From Hypsibius dujardini (taxonomy: Eukaryota > Tardigrada > Eutardigrada > Parachela > Hypsibiidae): a stretch of 30,737 nt of DNA. The position numbers were made by a program, and so were the translations under genes. Location: assembly GCA_001579985.1 (NCBI GenBank), contig LRSR01012136.1, positions 1-30,737 on the forward strand, given 5' to 3'. The first letter of the stretch is position 1; every line of letters begins with the position of its first letter. The notes under the pieces were generated by a model. The model did not search any database. It was given only the letters and a program-made list of their open reading frames with translations, and was not told the origin of the DNA. Below are positions 9,817-20,919 of the stretch, piece after piece.

Positions 9817-12406
9817 TTACTTTCGTCGCTTCAGAAAGAGGACAGCAGCTAAAGTGAGAGCACCAACCACGGTTGCCACTCCCAGAGCCGGGAGACCATA
9901 AGAGAGGAGCAGGCTCGATCCGCCCAGTGAGATTAGGTCGCCGGTCGTGATATGCGTGATCGCGACCTAAACAGAAAAAGGAATATGACTGTCCACCATT
10001 GGAGATGTCAATCTGTGTATTTACTTGTCTTTCTGTCTGTCTTTCTGTTTGTTTGCCTGCCTGTCTGTCTGAGTGCCTACTGGTTTGTCTTTCCGTCCAT
10101 GTTGTCTGCCTGTCAGTATGTCTGTATGTCTGCTTAATAGTCTGCCCATTTATCTGCTTGAATGCCTATACAAACATCTGTTTGGCTGATTGCGTATATA
10201 ATTGTCTGCCTGCCTAAGTGCTGATACATTGGTATGTCTGTCATAATGACTTTGTCTTAAGTCTCATTAGCCTCTTCCTCCTTCCAGCGAACCTTCTGAT
10301 AGGACGCTCTGTCATTGAGACGCTGGTAGTAAATGGCAAGATACGGTCGCGTCGCGATGCTCCAAAAGCGTTGCGCCAGTCCGAGAAAGTACAGCCGACT
10401 GAGGAGGATGGCCAGGGAGATGTCGGCGATGGTGAACTCCGCCGAGCATAACCACCAATCCTTTCGCGCTAAAACGATGAAATATTTAGATCGACTGTGA
10501 AGCAAGCTACGGAAAACTGAAAAATGATAATGCAATTTGAATGGGGGGAAGTTGTATACCGGCAACGGAAGTGTTCATCCGCAGGTGCTCTTCTATCTTG
10601 TCTAGGATGGCCTCGACCTCGTTGAGGGCGCCGTTGATGGCGTGGATGTCGTCCACTTTCTCGTCGTTCGCCTCGACCCGACGCAGCTTGGCGGTGTAGC
10701 TGGCGCGGAGCTCCGGATGTTTCTGGATCTGCCTAGCCAGCTGCGTTTGTCGTTGAAAAAAGCGATCTGAAAAAACACCCGGAAACACCAGTCAATTGCG
10801 TCAATTGCGCCGTGTATGTTCAGCCAAATGATCCACTAGGACAAACAAGAAGGGATTGACTGCCTGGCTTTTCGGATCCTCAATATACTTCCTTGTCTGT
10901 TTGAAAAAGTACTAACTTTTGCTCTGTTGGAGCGATTGTCTGTCTGTCTGCCTGCCTGCCTGGGTACTTCTCAGGCTGACTAAGCGAGGCTGCAGCGTTA
11001 ACTATATCTCGCTCTATTGTCTGTCTGCTTGTCTGCCTGTCTGCTTGTCTGCCTGCCTGTCCACCTATCTATCTATATGTCTGTCTTAGCCGTATACGCT
11101 AGTTCACTGATTGTCTGTCAGTGACGGACCTCCTAGATGCTTCCGCACAAAGTCCGGGACTTTGATCTTTTCTAGCAGTTCGGCGTGGCGAAAATATCCG
11201 TAAGTGATGAATTCGACCGGGACTTCGTCGATCGCCTCCCGCAGATAACGGCACTTATGAAACTCCAGACCCGCCCTGTCCGCCGGTTGAAGCTGCGTAA
11301 ATCCTACAAGGAAATACGACAGTAAAAAGCGTCTGCCCAAAATTGCAATTAAAAAGAATCTATTCGACATAATATAAACACATTTCAAATTGTCTGGGCT
11401 TTTGAATAATCATTTTAAGCTTAACAAAAATTTTACTTTGCTGATTTAAATAAATTTGTGTATTATATAAATGAAATATTAGCTAAATACACTAATATAA
11501 ATTACACAGATTTTAAATATAATTTTAAAATAAAAGTTCTAAATTTTTAAGCATTTAAACAATAATAAACTTTAGATGCTAAACCACACACCTCTCGTAC
11601 CTTGAATGAAATTGTCCTCGAGGTAGTCGACAATTTTCTGAGAGCCACTCACAATTTTCGTCCCGTGACGGAGGACCGGCACCTCGCACGCCGGATTGAT
11701 CTGCACAAACCACGGCTCGTAATTCTCCCCGGTCACGATATCGATGAACTCCAAGCTGTGCGGTATGCCCTTCTCCAACAGAGCCATGCGAACCTGCAGA
11801 AAAAGAGAAAAATGAAAAACAGTCCAATCAATCAAACAATCTATCGACTGATGCACTCACCACGACTTTATTTTTCTTGAATTAAATTAGGAAAGTTGTT
11901 GATATTTAAAATTCCCTACAGAGACAAACAAATAAATATTAAATAATAAAAAGAGTGCATGACGAAAAATAGTAAAATGGAATCGTCTGAAAGTATTGAG
12001 AGTTTGGCAAAAAAAATGTAATTGATCGCACGAATCAATCAATCAACCGAAGGATCGATCACATGATAAACAAGCCATAATGACTCTAGACTTTTAACTC
12101 CCGTGCATGACATCGCAGATTCGCATTTATTTTATTTTAGTCTATCTATCTCATAAAGTGAATGATTTCTTTTATTTAATGAAGAGACGAGCCAAGAGCA
12201 TGACTGAAGACAAGTTTAGACAAGCAGCCATGAAAGGAAACTAACTTTATAGGACAATTAGAGACAATCAAGAGATCAAACAACGGCCTCAACAATCAAT
12301 CGAGCTGAGTGTTTTGGTGACTCACTTTCTGGCTGTAGTACGACAACGGATAGTAATACAGCACGACCGGTGCTTTTCCCGGATTAACTGCTTCAGCTCG
12401 CGCCAT
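9817..12406 (-). CDS. GDAP1-like: GDAP1-like protein, copy C, with C-terminal membrane anchor
   Basis: Six exons: 12326..12406, 11601..11793, 11130..11303, 10560..10766, 10293..10468, 9817..9966. Phases agree; 981 nt, 326 aa (vertebrate GDAP1 is somewhat longer, about 358). The GST N-domain (about 14-92) has VVLYYYPLSYYSQK, VRMALLEKGIPH, NPACEVPVL and GSQKIVDYL. Next comes the GDAP1 insert (HKCRYLREAIDEVPVEFITYGYF, RQIQKHPELRASY), then the helical C-domain EFTIADISLAILLSRLYFLG and RPYLAIYYQRL. The last exon (278-326) holds a hydrophobic span (about 295-321, SLLLSYGLPALGVATVVGAL and on) ending in KRRK, as in tail-anchored GDAP1 of the outer mitochondrial membrane. Of the three copies this one is the best candidate for the ancestral role. 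The intron-5 donor is a weak AAG|GTTCGC; if not used, translation runs 11 codons to a stop and loses the anchor. Confidence 0.88.
10010..10225. repeat. degenerate TGTC tract in intron 5 of gene C
   Basis: tctgtctgtc, tgcctgcc and tgtatgtc words on the plus strand; GACA-type in the gene C transcript. Confidence 0.7.
10935..11090. repeat. degenerate TGTC/TGCC tract in intron 3 of gene C
   Basis: Two short clusters (about 10937-10965 and 11017-11090) of tgtc and tgcc units separated by unique sequence. Confidence 0.65.
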
Positions 12407-12756
12407 TCTCCGAGGAGGAGGCGAGATAATTGGAAGGAAGCAGGACGAAAAACGTGGACGACCTCAGAAAAAAATTTCAATTATACAACATGTGCGGTAT
12501 CCCCAGGTGCGCGATGCACAACATCGGTGACGAGTGGGCGCGCGTGCGCAATGCACAGATAGTGCACACATCGTCGTCTTCAGAAAAAAATCCAACAAAA
12601 AAGTCTCATTTTCTTTCGCGTTTCTCAACACTTTCTTTCCGATTTTCTCCTCGCTTTTCACACCGAAAATTTTTCTCATCATTCCTGCGTTTATCCGACC
12701 GAAATTTGTGCCAAAAAGTGCACATCTTAATATTTGCCTGGCGATTGCAACACACG
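12407..12756. promoter_or_regulatory. shared head-to-head upstream region of gene C and TP53RK
   Basis: The 350 bases between the two divergent ATGs must hold both 5' regions. It includes a GC-rich alternating stretch (about 12531-12565, gggcgcgcgtgcgc) next to T/C-rich runs. No TATA element is obvious. A divergent promoter is inferred from arrangement only. Confidence 0.4.
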
Positions 12757-13857
12757 ATGGATGATCTCAGAGGCTTCGAGTTGTGGAAGCAAGGTGCTGA
12801 AGGCCGCATCTACCGCGGAGTATTCTTCGACCGACCGGCCGTCGTCAAGGAACGCTTCACCAAGGCGTATCGCCATCCTTCCCTCGACCAGCACCTGACA
12901 CACGAGCGGTTCCGAAACGAGGCGAGAATGCTGGTGCGGTGCAAAGCCGCAGGTAGGAAGCATGACGAACTGACGGTAGAAATAATTACACTAGCTGCTG
13001 GGAGAGTGCCTAATGAGACGCTTCACTTGAGACTAACCCTTACGCACTTTCCCTGTGCCATTAAAGTTTATTTCTAATGCTGATTTCCATTTTTCCCTAA
13101 AAATCTCGTTTTCTTGGTTGGTTTAAATTTATTTTTCGACACTTATGGTCGTAAAACGACACAGGTTGTCTAAAAACTGATCCAGAATCAATCGGGATGG
13201 CAAAAAAGTGGCGTGGAGAAATTTGAATTTTTTTTTATTAGTCAATCGATCAATCAAAGTCGACAGCCGCTTTGAAGTCGGAGTTTGTACTGAACTGATT
13301 GATTGATTGTTGATTGGCGTCAACGTCACTCCAGCAAATCAATTAATCACTTATACGGTTTAATCTGCTCTTGTACAGGTTTGAAGGCTCCGACCGTCTA
13401 CTACGCCGATTATCAAACCAACCGTCTCTGTCTGGAGTACTTCACCGAATGCCGGACTGTCAAGGACTTTATCGATGCGAAACTCGGGGAAAGCGACGAG
13501 AAAATGCTCGTCGCTTTGATGGAGCTCATCGGGAAGAATGTCGCCCTGCTCCACGACAGCGACATGATCCACGGTGACCTGACCACCTCTAATCTGATTC
13601 TCCCCATCCCGCACGACCGGTTGGACCTGCATTTCATCGATTTCGGGTTGGGCTATGTGAGCCACTCGGCGGAGGACAAGAGTGTGGACCTGTATGTGCT
13701 CGAACGCGCCTTCCTCAGCACCCATCCCAACACGGAGCGGTTGTTTGCGCGGTTGATGCAGAGCTATTTCAAGGCGTGCCGCGTGGATGGGAGGGAGATT
13801 GCGCGCAAGTTCCACGAAGTCAGGATGCGCGGACGGAAGCGGGTGATGATCGGTTGA
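12757..13857 (+). CDS. TP53RK: TP53-regulating kinase / Bud32 (KEOPS complex kinase)
   Basis: Two exons: 12757..12952 (ends G|GTAGGA, phase 1) and 13379..13857 (acceptor TTGTACAG). 675 nt, 224 aa, near the size of Bud32 without N-terminal extension. Visible motifs are the ATP-site loop QGAEGRIYRG (12-21), Lys in VVKERF (31), the Bud32 signature KAYRHPSLD (36-44), the catalytic loop IHGDLTTSN (129-137), metal-binding DFG in FIDFGLGYVS (153-155), EDKSVDLYVLERAF, and a basic C-terminal MRGRKR tail. Bud32 supports the Kae1/OSGEP subunit in making t6A at position 37 of ANN-decoding tRNAs. All key residues are present. The first ATG giving the conserved N-terminus was chosen. Confidence 0.95.
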
Positions 13858-14959
13858 CACCCTCATCAGCAGGTAAGATTGTCGATTACGACTCTTGTCC
13901 ATGTCGAGTTTTTATCCCATTTTCCCTATGTGGATTGAGTTTGTGCTGACTCGTCCGGAGTCGCCTGGATGAGTTACAGTTGGTGAGAGCTCAGGAAGCG
14001 ATTTGGGGAGGGTTAGATTTGGAATAGGGAGCTTTCAGGCATGCGTAGAGGAAGACGCCTTCATGAAGTCAAGCATTCGTTCCGACGCCTCAGCGCAGTC
14101 GACCCGACCAGCAAACGAAGCTTTTAGAATGAATAACTGAGGTTTTATGTACTGCGGAATATCAGAGATTTGAGAGGAGAAAGCGTCGTAGTTAGTTTGT
14201 AGTCAGAACTGGGTCTCTGCGACGTGTGATTTGTCTTTCGACCTTGTACCTTCTCTGTGAGTCAATATTGCTTGGTCTTTTCTTGTTCTTGTTTCTTTTA
14301 TGCAGGCAGGTAGGCAGGCAGATAGGCGAACAGACAAATTGATAGACAGAGACCTATTAACCGACAGACAAATAGATAGACGGACAGACAGAAGGACGGT
14401 AGATAGACAGACAAATAGGCTGACAGGCAGTCAAGGGGACCACCATATGAAGGTTTGAAACAACTTCTCTTTCCGTTCTTTTTATTGTCAACTTCAGATC
14501 TAGCTGCAAGGACGCTTCCAAAAATCCAAACACAAAAAAACTTGTAAAACAGTCCATTCCAAACCTCCGAAAAAACACACGTCCCGGACCTCTATCTCGT
14601 TCGCTCCCAACTACCACCCCACGGGTAGAGTTCACCTGGATCTCTCGCTACACCCATCCCAGCACCGAAACTCAAACTCTTTCTCCCCGTGAAAATCAAA
14701 AAAACACAACCGCTTCACAAAAGCGAAAAAGAATTCCCATCCGTGCGTGCGAAGAGAGCGCGAGCGAGCGAAAAGTTAACTCAAAACAACAAAATAAAAA
14801 AGATACACTGTCTCCTTGTGGTGTGTTTGTGTGTATGTCAAGAGAGACTGCGGAACAGCGTGATTGGAGGATGTATTTACAGAGACATTAGTAGCAGCGC
14901 GGCGGCATGCGATGATGATGAGGACATCGATCCTCAAGGACGTCTCCCGACTAAATCCC
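13858..14959. other. intergenic between convergent TP53RK and EPL-like gene
   Basis: The two flanking genes are convergent, so both 3'UTRs lie here. A GACA/GGCA tract is at about 14300-14435. I see no further gene; the frames at 14357-14635 and 14689-15069 show no domain. Confidence 0.5.
14300..14435. repeat. GGCA/GACA tract
   Basis: aggcaggtaggcaggcagataggc followed by interrupted gacagaca units. Confidence 0.7.
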
Positions 14960-17786
14960 CTAGCCAGATTTCTTCCACGAGCGCAACCGCGTCCGGAACT
15001 CGGTCGGCTGCTTCGGGCAGCGAATCTCCTTCAGCACGACCACACCTGCGTTGTCCGCGGGATTGTTGATCATGTACAACGGCTCGGTGGAGTCTTCCCT
15101 GCCGCTGCCTGCCAGCGAGCTCCCCAACAGACTGTGCTCGCCGGCGACGAGCAGCCGCTCATCATCGTCCTCCATCGGGCCGTTTTCGCAGCATGAGTTG
15201 TCCGCGTGTTCGTAGGTGGTGAGGCTCTTGGGGAGGTCAGCAGCGGCGGCTCGGGCACGTAAAAAACGCCCACGAACCTTTCTCCCCTCAAGGAGACTGA
15301 GATGCTCGTGCTTCTCCTGTACGACGTGAACTTTGATGTTGGGCGCGGGTTTGATCTCGAGCGGGGGAAAAATTACCGCCGGTTTGGCGGCGACAGTGGG
15401 ACGCGTTGGGGCCGTGGGAAGCGGCTTGAAAGTCGAGGACGTCGCTGATGGGGTCGCGTCTTCCGCGGCACCGGGGGGTGCGCCCAGGATGAATTCGACC
15501 CAGTCAGTGATGGAGGCGAGGCTGGGATCGGGTTTAACGGTGGTGGTGGTACCGGGGGAGGTGTTGAGGGGTGGTTGCCGCTGGGTGGAGAGCTCCTGTG
15601 CGTAGTGCAAGACTTGTCGGAGAAGATCCGGCGAGATCTGCCTGACTTCCGCGTGACCGGCCATGCAGAGATCGGCAAAGTTGAAGGAGAGCTCTTCCTC
15701 CTTGGCGGCCAGCTTGTTGTTTAAATAGTTGCGGCGTTGGAGGAGGTCGTACATTAAGCGAATCTGCAAGGCGGAAAGAAAAGCACCGTTTAGTATTGCT
15801 GCTTTGATCAATTTAAATAGTGAATTTAAAATATGCCGAAATAGGCTTTTTTATTTTAATTGAAAATCGGACACCTTCATGCAGTTATGTGTTGGTTTTT
15901 AATTTAATTTAAATTGTGGACTGTTAACCCCATTCTAAATCAACAGTAATTTCAATTCACTTTTATTTCAGATAAAAAAAATTTCCAAGCTAGTCTAAAT
16001 GAGACTGATTTTTAATTTAAATTCAGAATCTCGATTTAAGCAACACTGACCCCGTTGTAAATTATAGGTGCCTAATTAATCGATTCGGCTTACGTAAAAT
16101 CGTTTTTTAATGTAGTTTAAATTCCAAACTCGCTTTCGATTTAGCTTATGAATTGAAAAAAACCAAATCATCCAACCACTTAATTAATCAATCAATACAA
16201 TCAAACTTTATTTTAACATTTAGTGCACATATCAATCCGTTCAGTCAGCCATTGGTCAATCAATGAATCGATAGCATAATTTCTTCTGAAGCCAAGTACA
16301 ATCCAACAATCAAGCGATAGGACAGACTCGCCCAAAAAAGGCGCGACCTACCCTCTCCGCGTCGTGTCGCAGGCGTTGCGCGTAATTGACCGTAGTCATA
16401 TTCCAAGCAGCCAGCAGGGAGACGCGCCGGTAGTCAAACACGCCGGCCGGAGGAAACACGAGCGGCTGATAAAAAGTATCCTGAAAGAATAATTCTGGAT
16501 GAGTTCCTCAATTGATTGATTGATTGCTTAGTCGGTATTCCCGTGTACTCGCGGATATACCTGGAGTTTTAGCTTCCAGTACTCCCAAATGTCAAAAGCG
16601 GTTTGGGATGTGAGGCCGAAACTCCTGCCGAGGTTGAGGTGGTCCAGATGGTCGAACGTGCTCGGCGTGTAGGCGATGAACTTTAGCAGGACAAAGTAGT
16701 CCTTCTCGTGGCGTCGAGCAGTGCCCTCGGTGGTGCGATTGGTCGCGGAGAGGTCACTCTTCAGATGCACCAGAGTCAATTCGTTCTTCTGCAAACACCA
16801 AAAGGTCACAGAGCGTAAGAATCTTAGTTTTAGTCGAAGGAGGATAAGGATTTATTTCGCTAGTTTTTACCTTGACGTCCAACGCGCTTAGCATAGCTTC
16901 CATGTCGTGCGGCGATAGTTTCGGCCATTCTGTAAAAATGAAATGACACGGTAATTATTAAGAACGTGCTTGGGATTTTCCACTTCCACCGCTCTTTCAG
17001 CTAGCTATTCTGCAACTGCGGCCTGTATTGTCATCTGTCTGCGTGGGTTGTGTGTCTGGATGTCTGTCTGGGTGATGTGCCTGTACGTCTGTCTATAAGT
17101 TTGTTAGCCTGTCTGTCCATCTCTACGAGGATATCTTCCTTGTCTGCCATGTGAGTCCCTCTTTTGCATCAGAAGCGCGTCTGTCGCTGTCTAGATGTCA
17201 ACCTACCACCGAATTCATGTCTGTCTGTCTCAAACGGGTTCTCAATTTAGATGATTGCGTTTAATGACTCATATCTACTGCTTGTTTGACTGTTCCATGG
17301 TCTGACTGTAAGAGTGGGAGTGCAAGAAACACCTACTTTTATCCCCGCAAAAGTTGTTGTACACCTCGAGCCAAGCGAAATCTTTAGCGCCCAGAAGGTA
17401 AAGCGGCCTCCTGTCAGCGACGGCGGCAACAGCGGAAATTGAGGTCGTCAGTTCGGATACCGGCTTCCCCTTTGCGCTACGCTTCTGCGGAAACTCGATC
17501 CTTCTGCTGGCAGAAAGGCTACACGCGGAGTAAGAGAGAGGGCAAATATTTGCAAGTTGCCGTCAGTCAGAGGAGGAGAGGGGAGAGAAAGCTGCTTAGG
17601 GCAGCACTTTAGCGATCGTTTACCTTGCCGGCTCAGCGACTTTCACAAAAGTGATGTTCCTACACAAAAGAAAAAAGTATGTGGTTAGAATTTAGAAAGA
17701 CAGACAGAATTCGCTAGGCAGAAGTTCAATTACCCATTTGTCTGTCTTGCGCATCTCTCTCCTTTGTCTGATCGTCTATTTGTCTT

Positions 17787-17832
<46 letters not shown>

Positions 17833-19713
17833 GTCTGTCTATCTTCTATCTATCTGTCAATCCGATTGCCTCTCCGTCAGATTGTCTATATATCTGTTTG
17901 TGAGGGCGAAGCTATACGTACTTTCGAGGGGGTCGTTCAGTGGGCTCGGTGAGTACCTCAACCCCTCTCTTTTCCAGGGCATCCGCGTCAGCGCGCGGGA
18001 ATTCCAGCCAGAACGGGGGCTCGCAGTCGCCGTCGTGCTCAGAGGTGTACCGGTCGCGAATGTTGTCCACGACAAATTTTGATGAAAGAATCTATTGGGA
18101 GGAGAGAATTACGTTTGTTGTTGGTCCGATGACATGCCCTGGGATGAAGTGCCACCTTGTGTAGAGAGGTTAGCTGAGAAATTTTGTGCTTACCACGTTG
18201 TCTGTGTGGGCGGTTCGCCGCCGCTTTGGATGCACGGCCACTTGACCTTCTGGAAATAAAAAAAAGCGCTCTATTAGTTAGTAGGGAAAATGTGGAAACT
18301 GGGGGAAAACGTCAGGATTTCATACTAGTACAAATTTGGAATATGTTGTTAGCAGCCTACGTGGCTGTCTGCCTATCTCGCCTACAGCATTCCCATTTTG
18401 AGCCCCTCGGAGGATGTTTGGCTCTGTTTGGCTGTCTGTATGTCTAATTGTTTGACTAGCTGCCTGTTTGTCTGTCTGTTTGGCTGTCTATCGATGTCCC
18501 TATCTGCCTGCCTGCCTATCTGTCTTTCTGTCTGACTAAGTACGTATTTGTTAACCTATCTGTCGGTACTTCCTCTGCTAATCCTTGATGTCTATCTCCT
18601 TGCCCGTGTACTTCCATGTCTGTGTCTGCCTGCCTACCAGCCCAGTGTCTGTCTGCTTGTCTGCCTACCATCTAGCCCTCCTAGACATACAGCACCTGAA
18701 TCAATCCTGCCGACAGACCTGGACTTACCATTGTCAGAATGGCCGGAAATTTTCTCTGCTTGCTTCAAGAGTTCCTCCCGTTCGCGTTGGAGATGCGGCA
18801 TCACACGGTGTAAGTTACTCCAATCAAGCAACTTAACAACGGGAGGGTGGTCAGGAGAGTCGAGAAGAGGCCCGATGAAATTGTGCTGCCTGCAAAAACA
18901 GCGCAACAGTTGTGAACACCATATTTCAGCCAAGCAGGTTTGAAATCGCTAACGGGTAAAGCGTGTTGTGTGGGGGCATAGTCCAGAAACTCCAGGTTCA
19001 GCTGCGGTCAGGCTTCAATACGGGTAGGTGAAGATAGTTCGCTTGCAAGGCATATAGTGCGGTTATTCAGGCCAGTAGGACCTGAGCCTATGATATACAA
19101 TCGCATACATTCCATTCACAAAAAGCTCGTTGCATCTTTAAACTACGTCAGAGAGCTCTATATACAATTTCGAAATCAATTTTTACCCAAAAAAGTCATA
19201 GTAAATCTGTGCAATTTGTCGAGGCTTGAAAAGTGGCCAACTATGGCAGATTTACAGTCAAATTTAGGGGAAGTTGCTAAATGAATGGGAGCGACGCTAA
19301 AACAGCTGGGCCCAGTACGAAACCCAGAGCCTAGTTGCCAATCAAAAACTTAACGCTCACTTTTAAAGTGGAGAAATGAAAGAAACTCAATGAGGACCCC
19401 AAAAAAGTGTTGAAATCCCGAAAAGGACCCAATCGATCCCCGAAACGAGGATGGGATTGCGTTTTTTCGTAGGACAAGCTGGAAGCCCATGCGCAGTGGG
19501 TGCAGGTCTCCTTTCACGGAGGCCCACTTACACACACACGCCTGCTTGTGCTTGGCGAACTGTCAACACACACCACCTTCCACAAATCAGCCAATTTGAG
19601 GTGCTTCCCCACGACCTTTCCCCTTGAAAATGGGATTTTCGAAAAGAGCGATAAATTTCGGTTTGGGAACTTACCTCGGGTCGCGGATTAGCGGGTTGGC
19701 AAAAGGAGGGCAT
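14960..19713 (-). CDS. protein with enhancer-of-polycomb-like (EPL1/EPC-type) region, no PHD fingers
   Basis: Ten exons: 19675..19713, 18729..18885, 18194..18249, 17922..18091, 17624..17659, 17337..17506, 16871..16929, 16561..16788, 16352..16480, 14960..15763. All phases agree; 1848 nt, 615 aa. The exon-6 start could be 17503 instead. Evidence for the family is the order AKDFAWLEVYNNF, LSPHDMEAMLSALD, then FDIWEYWKLK, a short linker with QPLVFPP, and a basic helical segment ending RIRLMYDLLQRRNYL. EPC and JADE/BRPF proteins share this order (WLE..N, M..LE, YWK.K...PL..P, R..L..RRE). JADE and BRPF have PHD fingers between the parts; here there is no room for them, which favours EPC, a scaffold of the NuA4/TIP60 acetyltransferase. 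The N-terminus does not resemble EPC, so the name is tentative. The last exon is a Pro/Thr/Ala-rich, then acidic, low-complexity tail. Confidence 0.6.
17030..17225. repeat. degenerate TGTC words in intron 6 of the EPL-like gene
   Basis: Scattered tgtctgtctg and tgtgtctg units. Confidence 0.55.
17775..17900. repeat. (TGTC)n tract in intron 4 of the EPL-like gene
   Basis: About a dozen nearly perfect tgtc units (17783-17840), then tatctatctgtc; antisense (GACA) to the gene. Confidence 0.8.
18400..18690. repeat. degenerate TGTC/TGCC tract in intron 2 of the EPL-like gene
   Basis: Interrupted tgtctgtctgtt and tgcctgcc words over about 290 bases. Confidence 0.65.
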
Positions 19714-19850
19714 GGTGTAAAGCCATTTTAATTTCTCACGCAAAAATGTATGCCACGGGAAAAATGGAAGCAGCAGCGACCATGATCAAGAAACCAGACA
19801 GCTCGCTCTCTCATTCTCTTCTAGTCTTTCTGTGAGTTTTACTGTGTACG

Positions 19851-19915
19851 GCTAACGGCACGCTAGCTCGTGCGTTGCGTGCACATAACCAACGCTAGGC
19901 TCGCGTGCCGTTAGC
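19851..19915. repeat. 17-bp inverted repeat (hairpin), one mismatch
   Basis: Left arm gctaacggcacgctagc (19851-19867); right arm 19899-19915 is its reverse complement with one mismatch; the spacer is 31 bases. It lies upstream of the EPL-like gene's ATG. Confidence 0.75.
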
Positions 19916-19935
19916 AAAAACACGACCTGGCCTCT

Positions 19936-20120
19936 CTGTATAAATATGTGGCGCCAACGTGACGTCGCAAGACCACGTGAGGGGGCGGTCCAACCCAATG
20001 ACCTAGACGCGAACTTTGGACGCTTGCCTGGGGTCCGAGCGACGTGGGGGGGGGGGAGTTTGGGGTCTGACGAATCGGCGAGTGAGTCATCGGGAAGTTC
20101 CGCACTTTGTGTGAGTCAGC
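19936..20120. promoter_or_regulatory. cluster of CRE-, E-box- and AP-1-like words
   Basis: Within 185 bases: a TATAAATA-like word (near 19939), TGACGTC (19960-19966), CACGTG (19974-19979), TGAGTCA (20083-20089) and TGAGTCAGC (20112-20120). Such words occur by chance, but this density between two divergent genes suggests a promoter. Binding is not shown. Confidence 0.35.
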
Positions 20121-20861
20121 TGAGAGTGTATGGTTCAAACCAGGTTCAAACGTAAGACTTCCAAGTGTGTGAAGCAGAGCCCACTGGGTGTACGTCCGAC
20201 TGTGTAGACACGACAGGTTTAGGAGGGTAGGAGCCTATTATGTTTCTGCCGTAATCTAGTGGGAGTTTTATCGCATGTTTTCATCTCACCTCATTCTGCT
20301 TTCCAGAAGGTTTTCATTCACAATACTTGAAATCCCTCCCAACGACTTCTTCCTATATCCTGCAGTTCCAGTTATATTTGAGAAATCGATTAGCCATCAT
20401 CTGGATTGATAATCTTATTGAGGCCGGTGCGTAAATTTGAGGCGTCCTTCATTTTTTCAGGGAATTTCTTCTTTGTTTACCTTTTTATCCCGAACATAAT
20501 TTTCTTGATCGGTATTAAGTAATTCATTTCTTCCTTTCACTATTTTTGTTCGTTTGAGATTTGCTTATTGATCTATCTTGAAATTCCTGAGCGCGTACGC
20601 GTAATAATTAAAACGAAATTATAAAAAACTTCAAATAATTATTCATTGGCAGTGGACTTAAAGTTTAAATCATTCGCCATGTCAATCATCCTAGTAGGTC
20701 CTACTCCTACTACTACAAAGCGACTGCATTGTTAGTCGGCGCTGTTTCCGGTTCCGCCGAACATTTTTATCGCGCTCATTTTCCCCCTTCCTTCCTTCTT
20801 GCTTCACAGTTGTACTTTTTTTCTCGATTTTTTCAAATCGACTGATTATGCTTAGTTTTTT

Positions 20862-20863
20862 CA
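20862..20863 (+). other. candidate 5'UTR or trans-splice acceptor for IST1
   Basis: The sequence tagttttttcag precedes IST1's ATG by about 57 bases. No matching donor is evident nearby, so it could accept either an upstream 5'UTR exon or a spliced leader. Confidence 0.35.
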
Positions 20864-20919
20864 GGTGTGGAATAATAATTGTTCGTCAACTGCGGCGCGG
20901 GAAGAAATCACCTTCAAGA

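Larger units (their letters stand above)
19714..20919. other. divergent intergenic region between the EPL-like gene and IST1
   Basis: The EPL-like gene runs left and IST1 runs right, so this 1.2 kb holds both promoters. It contains a long hairpin (19851-19915), a cluster of candidate factor sites (19936-20120), an 11-base G run (20046-20056), and AT-rich DNA from about 20270 onward. No gene is seen. Confidence 0.5.

Noticed and set aside
13360-13902. Minus-strand 180-codon frame opposite TP53RK exon 2
   Set aside because: The plus strand encodes an intact kinase core with all catalytic motifs; the antisense frame has no domain.
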